Of a stretch of 64,000 nucleotides of DNA, positions 1-10,926 are shown piece by piece. The notes under the pieces are model-generated. The model was not told the DNA's origin, searched no databases, and was given only the letters and a program-made list of their open reading frames with translations. The stretch covers positions 60,958 through 124,957 of the forward strand of contig CAUYUJ010016490.1 of assembly GCA_963575745.1 (NCBI GenBank). Direction: 5' to 3'. This DNA is from Prorocentrum cordatum (Eukaryota; Sar; Dinophyceae; Prorocentrales; Prorocentraceae). Position 1 is the stretch's first letter. Every line of letters starts with the position of its first letter. Made by a program: the position numbers and the translations under genes.

Positions 1-215
1 GGTCAAGGAGAGCGCGCAGGAGGGAGGCGTGGTGGCATGATGGAGGGGGAAATGCAGCGTGACGCGCTGGCTCTGCAGGCAAACCTGCCCCATTTCCCTC
101 GATCAGCAGGACCGCCTCGCCCTTTCTGCCCGCCTGCTCCCCGCCTGCGTGTGCTGGGGCACCTCGTGCCTCGTTCTGTCTTCTCCCCCTCCCCCCCTCA
201 AACAACATTTTTGTG

Positions 216-430
216 TTAATATATATATATATAGATATAATATATATATATATACACACATACATGTATGAATTATTATTTTTAGTTTTACTATTATTAT
301 TAGTATTAGTATTAGTATTAGTATTAGTATTGTTATTATTATTACCACTACTACTATTATTATTACTATTCTTAATATTACTATTATTCGTAGTATTGTT
401 CTTATCACTATTACTATTTTCAGTCTCACT
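216..430. repeat. AT-rich microsatellites
   Basis: A (TA)n tract at about 216-256 is followed by irregular ATT and ATTAGT repeats to about 430. The tract stands out against GC-rich surroundings. I see no gene here or in bases 1-215. Confidence 0.85.
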
Positions 431-499
431 CTTTTCAAGATGTCTGTAGACATCTCCCTATATATATACACAATCACACTTTTGTTTGATCACTCTTGT

Positions 500-760
500 T
501 CCCCCTCCATTCACCCTCCTCGTTCCTCGTCCCCCACCTCCGCTACCTCCTCCCCCTCCGTCTTGCCTCCTCCGTCCTCCTCCGTCCTGGGGTCTGTCCT
601 TCTACTGCCCTCCTCCGACTCGGGGCGTGCCCTCCTCCGCCTTTGGGTGTGCCCTCCTCCGTCCTGGGGTCTGCCCTCCGCCGTCCCGGGGTCTGCCCTC
701 CGCCGTCTGGGGGGGGCGCGGCTTCCAGGCGGGCGCGAGCGCGGCCCCCCCCCCCCCCCG
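500..760. repeat. Pyrimidine-rich tandem repeat
   Basis: Imperfect units of roughly 30 bp built on CCTCCGTCCTGGGGTCTGCC are repeated between about 560 and 715, within CT-rich DNA. A C run lies at about 746-759. Open frames across it are low-complexity. Confidence 0.7.
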
Positions 761-1679
761 ACTCTTCTGGGCTGTGTGCGGACGCCACAGTCGTGGCATT
801 TACGGATCTGCCATGTTTATGTGTATCCCGTTATCAGGGTTTCTTCTTCATCAGTACAAAAGCAAGAAGCCCATCCGAGCGCACCGAGGCTTCGGAGATG
901 ATCCCTCCGCGGTCCTGCCCGAGGTGCGGGTGCAGCTTGACGAGCGCTCCTCTGGACCAGCTGGCGAGTTGCACCCACGGGGCCGGCATCGTGGGATACA
1001 GTCGAAACCGATGATAAGGATGTGATCGTTTCCGGCGCACGTTTTCGGCGCATGTTTCAAGCAGGTGGAGGCTCGCCCCATAGGACGCACTGTTTCAAAC
1101 AGTCGCGCTAAGCAGAGGTCCGCAGCCAGACCCCCCCCTCCCCCCCCCCCCTTCCGCCCAATGTCGAAACGCCGAATAAGAAAGCGCTCACGCTGGGTAT
1201 GGTAGATTCTTGTCGTGTCGACCGGCGGCGACCCCGCCGCCGGCGTTCAACGTTGAACGCCGCCAGCGACACAGAATCGATCGATGTTGAACGATCTGAC
1301 GTTTCGGAAGCGGCCCATCGTTCGAGTTTGAACGATCCCCGTGGTGTCAGAAGCCAATGCCGAAGTCGTCACGACACGAACCTGCCGTAGCCTTCCCAAG
1401 GGTACCCCTACATCCTTGAACTCTCGGTCCATCCTTAGCCACTCTCTATGGCCAGCCCCGCTCGAGAAGCTTCGACATGGGCGTCCCAAAGGGCTTGAAT
1501 CCGTATCGCGCATCCTTATTACTAGCCGGCCGCTCTGCGCTTGATCGCGAGTTTCTGTATTTGACAGGAGGGGCGTGTGCTTGTGGGCGACAGGAAAAAT
1601 AGCGGGAGGCGGTGGCATCTAGCCCCTCCTGCTGCTACGCTGGCAACCTCAATTTTTTCCTCCACATCCTCCCAGGAAC
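761..1679. other. Unassigned stretch
   Basis: No recognisable gene, RNA or mobile element was found on either strand. C runs lie at 1130-1151. Open frames here are short and show no domain signature. Confidence 0.5.
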
Positions 1680-1880
1680 CCCCCTGATGTCCCTGGAGGT
1701 CGTTCCTCCTCCACCTCCTCCTCTTCGACATTCTCCTCCTCGTCCTCCTTCTCCTCCGCCTCCTCCTCTTCCTCCTCCACCACCACCTCCTCCAACTCTC
1801 CTCCTCATCGTCCTCCTGCTTCCCCTCCTCCTCTTCTTCCTCCCCCTCCTCCTCCTCCACCTCCTCCTCCAATTTTTTTC
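1680..1880. repeat. (CTC)n-type pyrimidine tract
   Basis: About 200 bp of near-continuous CTC/CCT triplets. Long open frames on both strands here translate to Pro/Leu or Glu/Arg runs and are not genes. Confidence 0.8.
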
Positions 1881-1984
1881 CTTATAAATGATTCCTGCCT
1901 GGCGCACCCCGAGGCCGGTCGAAAGGGCGGGCTGGGCGTTTCGCTTGAGACTTCCTCGCCGTTTACGACCCTGAAGCTTAAACC

Positions 1985-2540
1985 GGCAAAAGTTTTACAA
2001 ATGGAGGGCGGGTCGCTTCCAAAATGTGGCTCTCGCCTGAGAGCCGCGCGCATTTGTCCTGAAGAATTGTAAGAGTTTCGCGGATTGAGGGCGGGTGGTT
2101 TTCAACATGTGGCTCTTGCCTGCTCCGCGTACATTCGCTTCAAAAGTTTGCAATAGTTTCACGGATTGAGGGCGGGTGGTTTCCAAAATGTGGCTCCTGC
2201 CTTAGCGCCGCGCATATTCGTTTCAAACTTTGCAAGACCTTCACGGATGGAGGGCGGTTGGTTTTCAACATGTGGCTCTTGCCCTAGCGCCGCGTACATT
2301 CGCTTCAAACGTTTGCAAGAGTTTCGCGGATTTCGGGCACGATGTGGCTCTTGCATTAGCTCTGCGCACATTCGTTTCAACATTTTGCAAATCTTTCACG
2401 GACTGAAGGCGGCCGGTTTTCAAAATGTGGCTCTCGCCTGAGCGCCGCGCGCATTCGTTTTCAAATTTGCAAGAGCTTCACGGATGGAGGGCGGTTCCTT
2501 TTCAGAATGTGGGTCTCGCTTGAGCGCCGCGCCGCGCACG
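1985..2540. repeat. 82-bp tandem repeat, about 7 units
   Basis: Each unit contains TTCACGGATTGAGGGCGG, then a variant of AAAATGTGGCTCTTGCC, then GCGCCGCGCACATTCGTTTC. Successive units start near 1985, 2069, 2149, 2231, 2314, 2388 and 2470. Units differ by substitutions and small indels (the fifth is about 74 bp). No gene signal. Confidence 0.8.
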
Positions 2541-2839
2541 TGCACTAGAAATGATGGTTTGGACAGACGCATGATCGTCAGGACGCCACGGTTACGTTGA
2601 TTCGCGGTGTTGAAGTTCCAGGAGTGATGTTCTGGCACATTTCAGGATCGCCAAGACCTTACAATCAGGTGAACTCGTGGCGTTGAAGTCCTGAGAAAGT
2701 TGTTTTGGCACGCTTCATGGTTTTACCCGCTTGTCCCCTAACGGGGCAATTCCCTCCCCTAACGGGGCAATTCCCTCAGTGCCTATGAGGAGGGAGCTTG
2801 GAGGAAGGGTGTATTCCAACATCGTTGGTGAGCCTTGGG
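2541..2839. other. Unassigned stretch with a 19-bp duplication
   Basis: A 19-bp sequence (CTAACGGGGCAATTCCCTC) is tandemly duplicated at about 2738-2776. Nothing else is recognised. Confidence 0.5.
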
Positions 2840-4760
2840 TTTGCACTGGTCCTCCTCTTCCTCCTCCTCCTCGTTGCCCCAAGCCCCAGGTCCCCAACAA
2901 GACTCTGGAGTTGGCCCGTGTCAGGTGTTCGGAGTCCAGGCGGCCTTGGGTAGCAGCAGCGTCGCCAGCGGATGTCTATCTACTGATGGTTGGGGGCATA
3001 GGCTGGGATATTCCCTCGGCCACGATGTTGTCGACTGACGGGGGCTCCGAGGTGAACCTTGTCAGGCTGAGCCCAGCTGCGGTGCGCAGACTAGTCGAGG
3101 AAGGAGTGAGGCGCGAGTCTGATAGGCTTTCGCTCAAAGCTTTTTCCTGCCCCTGGGTGCTTCCGATTTTTTGGAGTAGCACGGGACTTCGCGGAGCTGG
3201 ACCTCTCGTCAGCAGCGGGCCTTGAGGGCCCTGGTCTCGGGGGTGTGGTGGTCCCAGGCCCGCTTGCGCAAACGGGGGCTGGCCGCGTCAGGGGCGTGTA
3301 CAGTGTGTGGGCACCCAGACGGCTCGTTGCGGCACAGGTGTTTTGAGTGCGATGCCCACGCCGCGTTGCGGCGGGACCATGTTTCTCCTGGCCTGCAGAG
3401 GCGGGCCCAGAGGGTGAAAGCTAGGAGTTTTGAAGCGGGGGAACGTTTTGCCAGGGGAGTTCTCCCTGATCCCAGCCCCGTGTTCGAGCTGCCGGAGAGC
3501 AGGCCCGACCAGCAAATTATCCACTGGTTTCAGCGGCCCGCGTCGGGCTACATGTCTGGTCTTTTGTTCCTGGACGGGTCCGCGTTGTTCCCGAGCTCCA
3601 GGACGCTTTCCAGGGCTGGTTGGTCTGTGGTCAGTTGTGACAGGTTTGGCCAGGTCCTGTCCGCGGCTTATGGGCCAGTACCGCAGGACCAGGCCCCTTT
3701 CCAGTCATCGAGGGAGGCTGAGGATTTTGCAGTCCGAATGCTGGCCCTCGTTGCGTTGCCGCCCGTCGATCTCTATATTGATTGTAAAGGCACGGTGTCG
3801 GCGCTGTGGGCGGGCCCTGGAGCGGGCTCGGGAGCGGAGAACCCCCGAGCCCATATGTGGGCTCTGTTCTGGGCGGCGTTCGAGCCGAATAATTTCACGG
3901 CCCGCAAGACGAAGGCCCATTGCAGCATAGTAAATGTGCAGAACGATCGTACCACCCTTTGGTGGAAGCGGGGCAACGATGCCGCCGATGAATTTGCGAA
4001 GCGTGGTGCCGCCCTCCACGGAGTGGGGGGGAGCGAGTACCACCTCTGGCGTGGCCTGGTTGAGGCCGTTCGTGAGGTGGGTCGGTGGAGTGGGCGTTTG
4101 CGCGCGTTGGTGGGGGACGGAGAGGCCTGCCAGGACCATGACGACCTAATGGAGTTGTATGCAGCTGGCAGAGGACGGGCGCAGGCGTCGACTGAGGCGC
4201 AGCCCGACGACGTGCCTGCTCCAGCCCCCGCCGCTGCGCCAGCGAGTGTGCCCATGCTGCAGTTGCCAGCAGAGGGTTTCGAGGCCTATCGTGACATGGG
4301 TTACTCTTTCAACGGCCACCCGATGCTGCACGCGACGGTTAATGTGAGGTCGGGCCATGAAGATGGCAAGGCCATTAATGTTTGTTGTGCTTGCGGTGCC
4401 TTTTTCAGCGTGGAGCGGCTTGCTCGAGCTCTCCTCAGGGCGTGCCTCCGTGAGAGCGCGGCTTCGGGCTTGAGGCGTCAGCTCGCGAGGATAGGAGAGC
4501 AAATGCCCGTCTGGCAAGGAAGGGCTGAAGGACCTGTCCTTGAACCCCCCCGAGGGAGTGCCGCGCGATGTTCGTGTGCGAATGGCCTCGATCTTCGGCC
4601 CTGTAGATTCTGCCCCTGGCGCCTCGGCTCAGGTCTTGGGGGGGGGGGGGGCTTCGGGGGGCGAGTGCCTTGGGGGGGGGGCGACGTCCCGAGCCGAGGC
4701 GCTGGGGACTTTCGGCTTCCTGGAGGGGGGCCTTCCAGCCATCCGCGCTGATGGGCTCCG
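2840..4760 (+). pseudogene. LINE 3' remnant: zinc finger and RNase H
   Basis: This is the decayed C-terminal part of a dinoflagellate-type non-LTR retrotransposon. A short open stretch before 3225 resembles the linker between reverse transcriptase and RNase H. The longest open stretch, 3222-4751 (509 codons), carries a Cys/His cluster (CTVCG...RHRCFECDAH), then an RNase H core. Its Asp is in FLDGSA (about residue 117), its Glu in SREAED, its second Asp in YIDCKG and its last acidic residue in GNDAADEFAKRG. A second Cys pair (CCACGAF) follows near the C terminus, as in other LINE ends of this kind. No reverse transcriptase precedes it, so it is truncated at the 5' side. RNase H removes RNA from RNA:DNA hybrids during element copying. 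The SL-headed retrocopy begins right after its 3' end. Confidence 0.75.
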
Positions 4761-4910
4761 CCGCTTGCGTAAGGAGGCCGAGGGGGGGCCCGAAGAGCCC
4801 CTGGACGGGGATTTTGAGGAGGCTTCCCTGATTCGGAGGCCTCCGACGCCGAGCGATAGCTCGACCGTACTGGCTTTAGGCCGTATGCCCATCTCACCTC
4901 CCCCTCTCCT

Positions 4911-4947
4911 TCCGTAGCCATTTTGGCTCAAGCCATTTTGGCTCAAG
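4911..4947 (+). other. Spliced leader plus truncated second SL
   Basis: Bases 4911-4932 match the 22-nt dinoflagellate spliced leader exactly (T form of the variable first base, then CCGTAG to GGCTCAAG). Bases 4933-4947 repeat its last 15 nt, CCATTTTGGCTCAAG. Established knowledge: dinoflagellate mRNAs receive this leader by trans-splicing, and tandem shortened leaders mark cDNAs that were trans-spliced, reverse transcribed, inserted, transcribed and trans-spliced again. So the following sequence is a recycled retrocopy. Confidence 0.95.
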
Positions 4948-4982
4948 TCCGTCCCTTCTGGGGGATATCGGACTTGGCCGAA

Positions 4983-7076
4983 ATGGTCACCGTGGCCGTC
5001 TCGTTCGAGGCCCCTTGGCCCTGCGCCGCGCCGCCCGCGTTCGTGGCCCGCGGTTCCATATGTTCTCGCGATGTCTTGCTCGGTTGGCTCCGGTCGAGCT
5101 GTTCCTGCCAGTGCTGCTAGCGTTGCTGACGTCTACCGGCGGACTGCGCACGATGCCGCACGTGCGTTCGGTGGCCGCCGCTCGCGTTCGCGAGTGCCGA
5201 GCTCTACAACTGGGGCCCTCTCGGCATCATCCACGCCTGCCTCCCCATCTTGACGCTTTGCTTCCGCGCGCGCCTGCCACCCCGCGCACGTGGCCATCGA
5301 CCATCCCGCTGGGCACCTGCTCGGGCGAGAACCTGCACCGCGTCGCCAGCTTCATTCGCCGGCTCCACAGTCCTGCCACGGCGCGTGAATGCGAGCAGCA
5401 ACACCTACGGCATGGCGCTGGACCGCTTCCTCCTCGTCCCGAAGTCGCCCCTGCTGGCAATCTACGTCCACAAGGTGGGGCTGGCCCGCTTCCTCGTCCT
5501 GATGCTGGTGGAGAGGCTGACAGTGCCTCCGTGCGTGTCCCTCCTCTGGGCCACCTTCGTCCACATGGTGCTGGCCCGTTTCCTGCTCCTCCTGGCTCTG
5601 CCGAGAGCAGTGGCCCCATGCGCGACCACCGCTCCGACGAGCGTCATGGCGAAGACACCCCTCTGCGCGAACCTCTTGCCGCTGCTGCTGCTGGTGGAGA
5701 TCTACGCGCTCCCGAAGAGCCTCCCGGAGAGAAAGCGCATCTGCGCGAACCTCTTGGCGCCGCCGGTGGTGCCCTGCCTGCTCCCGATCAGATTCAATGT
5801 GAAGACGTTCGGCACTGGCCTCCTGATGCCGCCGCAGGTGGCGACCCGCATGCTCCCTTAGAGCACTCTGGTGAAGACGCCCCTCTGCACGAACCTTCTG
5901 ATGCTGCCACTGGCAGCGACCTGCATGCCCCCGCACAGCTTCCAGGTGAAGACGCCCCCCTGCACGATCCTTTCGATGCTGCCACTGGTCGCGACATGCA
6001 TGCTCCCGACGCGCCTCATGGTGAAGAGACCTCCCTGCGCGTACTTCCTGCTCATGCAGCTGGTGGCGATCGGCGCGCCCCCGAAGAGCTACAAGGCGAA
6101 GGCGCTCATCTGCTCGATCCCCCTGATGCTGCCGCTGGTGGCGTCCCGTATGCCCCTGGGCAGTTTCACGGTGAAGACGCCCTGCTGCGCGAAGCGCATG
6201 CTGCTGTCGCTCGTGGCGACCTGCCTGTGCCCGAAGAGCTTCCTGGCCTGCGCCAACGAGTCCCTTCCTCACCTGCCTGCTGCTGCCGACACTGGCGGTG
6301 GTCTCGCAGGTCGACCTCCTGAAAAACAGTTTGGCGATGTGCACGACCTCGCTCCTGACGGGCTTCATGGTGATGCTGCTCCTCTGCGCGGGCCCGCTGC
6401 TGGCGTCGCTGGTGGCGAACAGCATCGTCCACCAGTTCTGCTGCCCGCACCTGCTCCTGAATAGCCTCATGGTCTCGATCGCGCTTCTGCTGCCGAGGGT
6501 GCTGAACCCGTCTGGAATTTGGCATGGTGGGATGACGATGACGACGGCCCGCTCTACCTGTCGCTACTTGCTGAAGCTGGTGCTGCGGGTGTCGGTCCTC
6601 CGTGTCGCGTGGTCGATGCTGCTGATTTCGATGGTGCACCTTGTCTTGATGCCCGTTCAGCCCCTCAGCCCGCTGGTGTCTTGCCATCTGCTGTGCGACG
6701 GGTGCGGGATGAAGAAGGTGATGAGCTCCATCATGGGCGCGTGATGCTTGGCGCCCGATTCTTTCGACATTATGACCTTTTGCTGTTTCGCACCTGCAGC
6801 AAGGCTCTCTTCGCTCACGTTGACTTCGTCATCATGGCCGGCAACTTCGACCCGTTCGGCGTCAAGGTCGCCGACTCCTTCGCCGCGGCGGGGGCTTCCC
6901 CCGCCATCGTCTCTGCTGCTTCTGTGGGCGCAGAGATTGACGCAGACACTCCGAACTTCGTGTTCGATGAGGCGTCCCACAAAGTTAACTCGTTCGTGAC
7001 CACCGACTCCTGCTCCGACTTCGCCAGCGACGCCGTGCTCCTGAGTGCCTCGGAGGGCGCGCGGTGGCCCGCTTAG
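4983..7076 (+). pseudogene. SL-headed retrocopy of a 25-residue-repeat protein
   Basis: The family is not recognised. The best frame opens at 5015 with possible starts MALRR or MFSRC, followed by a hydrophobic stretch (ELFLPVLLALLTS) that could be a signal or membrane segment. A Pro/Arg-rich region follows, then many copies of a 25-residue acidic repeat of the type GEDAPLHEPSDAATGSDLHA, up to about 6250. There the repeat-like reading moves to another frame, hits an in-frame TAG at 6465, and continues as AWWDDDDDGPLYLS to the stop at 7076. No intron is apparent. With the tandem leaders just upstream, this is most simply a processed, frame-broken retrocopy. The first ATG after the leader (4983) opens only a 45-codon frame. 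Confidence 0.6.
5640..6250 (+). repeat. 75-bp in-frame tandem repeat
   Basis: Unit starts (GTGAAG or GCGAAG) fall at 5871, 5946, 6021, 6096 and 6171, exactly 75 bp apart. More diverged units lie upstream to about 5640. The period of 25 codons keeps the reading frame, which is expected of a real coding repeat. Confidence 0.85.
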
Positions 7077-7199
7077 GCGCGGCAGGAGGATTGTGGCCCC
7101 CAGGGACGCTCGCTCCTCCTCCTCTCCTCCGTTCTCCTCCGTTTTCCTCCCTGCTCATCCTCGTCATCGACCTCGGGGCCTCCCTCGGGGGGCGATTTG

Positions 7200-7680
7200 G
7201 CGACTTTGCAGGAGTGCCTCGAGCGGGAAGGGAGCCTCAGATTGGGACGCGCTCAGGTCGACTTCTGCGAGGGCCCCGCACGGGGACACACCTGGTGCGC
7301 TGGGGGTCGATTTTGGGAGGATGTATGGAGCTATGTTCCCGGACCGGGACACGCCTGGTGCGCCTCGGCGCGCCCTGGCGCGCGCTTCGTTGGGGCGCGG
7401 GGGGGCCTGACTTTCTGGCGCGCTGGGGGTCGACCGCGGGAGGATGTCTGGAGCGAGAGAGCTCTGGGCTGGGACACGCCTGGGGCGCTCCGGCGCGCGC
7501 TCTGGCGCGCGCAGAGGCAGATCCCTGGAAGTGGTCCCTATAGGGGCGCTGTGGGGCCCGACTTGCTCATGCGCCGGGGGTCGAGTTTGGGAGGACGTCG
7601 CGAGCGAGGGCCCCGGGCTGGGGCACGCCTGGTGCGTCCATGGCGCGCGTCTGAGGGCCTCCTTGGGTAGGCTCGGGGTG
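7200..7680 (+). repeat. Imperfect direct repeats
   Basis: The motif GGGACACGCCTGGTGCGC followed by GGGGGTCG...GGGAGGATGT recurs about four times at spacings of roughly 100-130 bp. Open frames result from composition. No domain is recognised. Confidence 0.6.
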
Positions 7681-7689
7681 TCGGTTTTC

Positions 7690-7853
7690 TGTCAGGAGGG
7701 GAAAAAACACACAGACATAATTAATCGCCGATTCCCCAGAAAATGTGGGGAAACATGGGAAGGAGGGGGGATGACAAAAACCAAGAAAATATGGGAAAAT
7801 ATCGGGAATATGGTTATTTGTGTCTATTTATTTGTGTGTCCCAGTTCCCCTTC
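7690..7853 (+). repeat. Dispersed AT-rich block, copy 1
   Basis: Starts TGTCAGGAGGGG, contains AATTAATCG-CGATTCCC-AGAAAAT, then TATTTGTGTCTATTTATTTG, and ends CCCCTTCA. The same order of motifs occurs at 14251-14392. AT content is far above the surroundings. Confidence 0.8.
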
Positions 7854-8028
7854 AGTCTGAGGATGTCCCACGCGAGGGCGCTGGTTTGGAATTCGTCGCC
7901 GGATTGTCTGGAAACGGAGCAGGGGGCCCTCTAAAGGCCTCCTGGGGGAGGCTCGGAGAGGTGGTTTTCTAAAAATGTCCCAGGCGAGGGCGCCCGTTTG
8001 GAATTCGTCGCCAGATCTCCCGGACTAC

Positions 8029-8288
8029 AGGAAACGCCTTCTCGGGACGAGGAGGCGATGGGAGTTTGTTAGGCCAAGCTCTCTCATAACAAATAAAGAG
8101 CAAACTCGCGAGGGACAGCTGGCTCCATTGCACGGGACACTTTCGCTCGGCGGATTATACGAAGCGCCTTCTCGGAACGAGAAGGTGAAGGGAGTTTGTT
8201 AGGCCAAGCCATCTAAGAACAAATAGAGAAAAACTCGCGAGGGACAGTTGGTGCCCGACTGCACGGGGCTTGTCGCTTGGCGGATTGC
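8029..8288 (+). repeat. Two tandem copies of a 130-bp unit
   Basis: Two units (8029-8160 and 8161-8288) share GCGCCTTCTCGG-ACGAG, GGGAGTTTGTTAGGCCAAGC, AACTCGCGAGGGACAG and GGCGGATT. The next segment to about 8560 holds looser repeats of CTCGAGACATCCTCGG with GAGATGTTGAAGCC. No gene is seen between 7854 and 8823. Confidence 0.75.
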
Positions 8289-8822
8289 CCTCAAAATTGT
8301 TGTTTCGCTCGAGACATCCTGGAACAATTGAGATGTTGAAGCCGTGTGGTGAAGGCGTTCTTTGTTAAGATGAGGCTCTCGCTCGAGACATCCTCGGACA
8401 ATGAGGTACTGAGCTCGCTCACGAAATTCAGCGAATAGTTGGAAATTGCCGTTTCGCTCAAGACGTCCTCGGAAAATTGAGATGTTGAAGCCTTGTGGTT
8501 AAGACGTCTTTTGTCAAACATAAGGCTCTCTCTAGAGACCTCCTCGGGAAACGGCACTCGCAGCATTTTAGCTCGAGGTCCTGTCTCCTCCGTCTTTTCC
8601 GTCTCCTCCGTCTCTGAGGTCTCCTCCGTCTCTGAGGTCTCGCTCGAGAGCTCAAACGAAAAGTGCGGCTGCGTGGGCTGTGTTTCTGGAGCCTCACTCA
8701 GCCTCTGTACCCACTAATAAGCAAGCGGCTCCGAATACGATTCACAGATGTTGTGTTGTCCCAGGCCCCGATAATAATGATAATAAGGAGGAGGAAGAAG
8801 AGGAGGAGGATGAGGTGGAGGG

Positions 8823-9091
<269 letters not shown>

Positions 9092-9840
9092 GGGGTTGCA
9101 AAGCCTGCTGCGCGCAGCTGGTTTCGGTCGCCCCGCCGAAGGGCCAGTCTTCGACGCATGGCCGCTTTCGGCTCCAGGGGGCGCTTGGAAAATCGGCGAT
9201 GTGAGCTGCTTGGCAGATCCTCCCTTTGCTGCGCCCCACTTTCGTCCAGCCCGCCTTGCCCGCAGGCCCGCGTCGGTTCGACAGAAAGAGGGGTGCCCTG
9301 GCTCGCCCTTGCGTCCAAACACCCCCCCTTGCCCCTCGTTGGCGGCCGGGCGTCGGCGCTAATCACCGGCGCCGCCCCGTTGGTTATCAATCTGGCGGGC
9401 ACCACCCCGCGATTCGCCGGAGCAGGGGAACTATTTTTTTGAAACGCGCGCCCCCCACGTATTTGTTATTCACAAGCTGACATTGCGGGTGAGCCTCATG
9501 GGTTGCCTTTGGATGGAGTGTCCTGAACTGCTGTGGAAGAGTATCACAGCTTTTGGGTGCCTGGGCCGCTTTGTGAGCGGATGAACAGCCTGGGATCTGC
9601 AGGTGTGTGTACGCGTTTGTTGCTTCGTGATCTTCCTCACGCCCCATCATTGCCCCTCCTCTTTTGACTCCCCCTCCTCGTACTCGTCCTCTTCCTCCTC
9701 CTCCTGTCTCCCTCCCTCCTCCTCCTCCTCCTGGCAGGAGCATCGTGCTCAGCATGCGCAGCTCGGAGACGCCCGCGGCCGCCAGGGCGCGCCCGGCCGC
9801 CGTCTGCTGAACGCCCCCACCGAAGGAATCGAACAGGGCA
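9092..9840. other. Unassigned stretch
   Basis: No gene recognised. A CT-rich tract lies at 9655-9730. Open frames on both strands are short and lack domain motifs. Confidence 0.4.
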
Positions 9841-9847
9841 GGGCTGT

Positions 9848-10621
9848 TTAGTAAACGCCCAAGGTCGTTGAAAACGCGAATTGCCCGGTCCGGGTGGTTT
9901 TTGTCCCCCTAGAATGTTGGCGAATCCGTAATCTATCTTGGGCGGGCGGCCCGAGCTCGGCAAGCACGTTGGCCCGGCCACTGCCAGGACGTCCTGCCAG
10001 CCAGCCATGCCAGGAGGAGCCCACGCTCGCACCATGGAGGGCGATGTTAAAATCACCGACCAACAGCGCTGGCACATCTCCAAGCGAGGGGATCCAAGAC
10101 ACGGCAGCCATCAGCAACTCCTCGTTGTCTTCGGCCGCGCAGGGGCCGTCAGCGTAGCCGCGCACCTGGGCGATGCGCAGGGCCCGCTGGCCTCCGAGAC
10201 GCAGCAGGGCACACTGCAACCGGCACGCTTGCTCTGCGGCGAGGCTGGCCATGCCAACCGAGCGGAGGCCGCGCAGCCCCTCGCGGCGCAGGAACGCCAG
10301 GAAGTGAGTGCCATCACTGGCAGGCCCGAGCTGCACGCGCAGGTCTCGGCGCCGGGCACCCTCAGCAGCCGCCGCCACCGAGCCTGCGTCTGCTGGCACT
10401 CGCGCCTCCTGCACGCAATCAACATCAGCATCGGCAGCCAGCAGCCCGCGCCAGCTGGTCCGCCAGCTAGTGACGTTAGCCACCAGGAGTCGCGCTGGAA
10501 GCCCAGGGTGGGACGCCTCGCCCACGGCACGGCCATCCACTCCACCCCGTAGCCAGCAGCCAGCACCTTCGCAGCCGAGCCGCATCGCGCGCCACATCAG
10601 CGTCACAAGACTTGCCCCCAT
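9848..10621 (-). pseudogene. LINE APE-type endonuclease fragment
   Basis: Read on the minus strand, a 257-codon frame shows the endonuclease/exonuclease/phosphatase pattern used by LINEs to nick target DNA. An early Asn-containing strand (LLVANVTSW) is followed by the metal-binding Glu region (DVDCVQEARV), and the Asp-Asn motif LLVGDFNIALHG lies at about 10043-10065. The domain breaks off near 9848 without the final SDH-type motif and without any reverse transcriptase. It continues from the ORF1-like region upstream on the same strand, so together they look like the 5' half of a LINE transcript. Confidence 0.75.
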
Positions 10622-10868
10622 CGGGTGGTGCAGGGCCGCTGCCGCCTGAGCGGTTGTCGGAGCCGTGGCCTGGCAACCCAGCGCCGGCGCCGTGGCCAGC
10701 GGCCCCAGAAGGGCGGTTGCCGGAGCCGTGGCCTGGCAACCCAGCGCCGGCGCGCTGTCTGGGGTTCCCAGAAATGTGGTTGCTGGAAGCCTCGCCCGGC
10801 AACCTCGCGCGGGCCGCGCCCCGATCTGGCCGCCGGGCGGCCTCGTCGGCCCTGACAGCGGTCCACGC

Positions 10869-10926
<58 letters not shown>

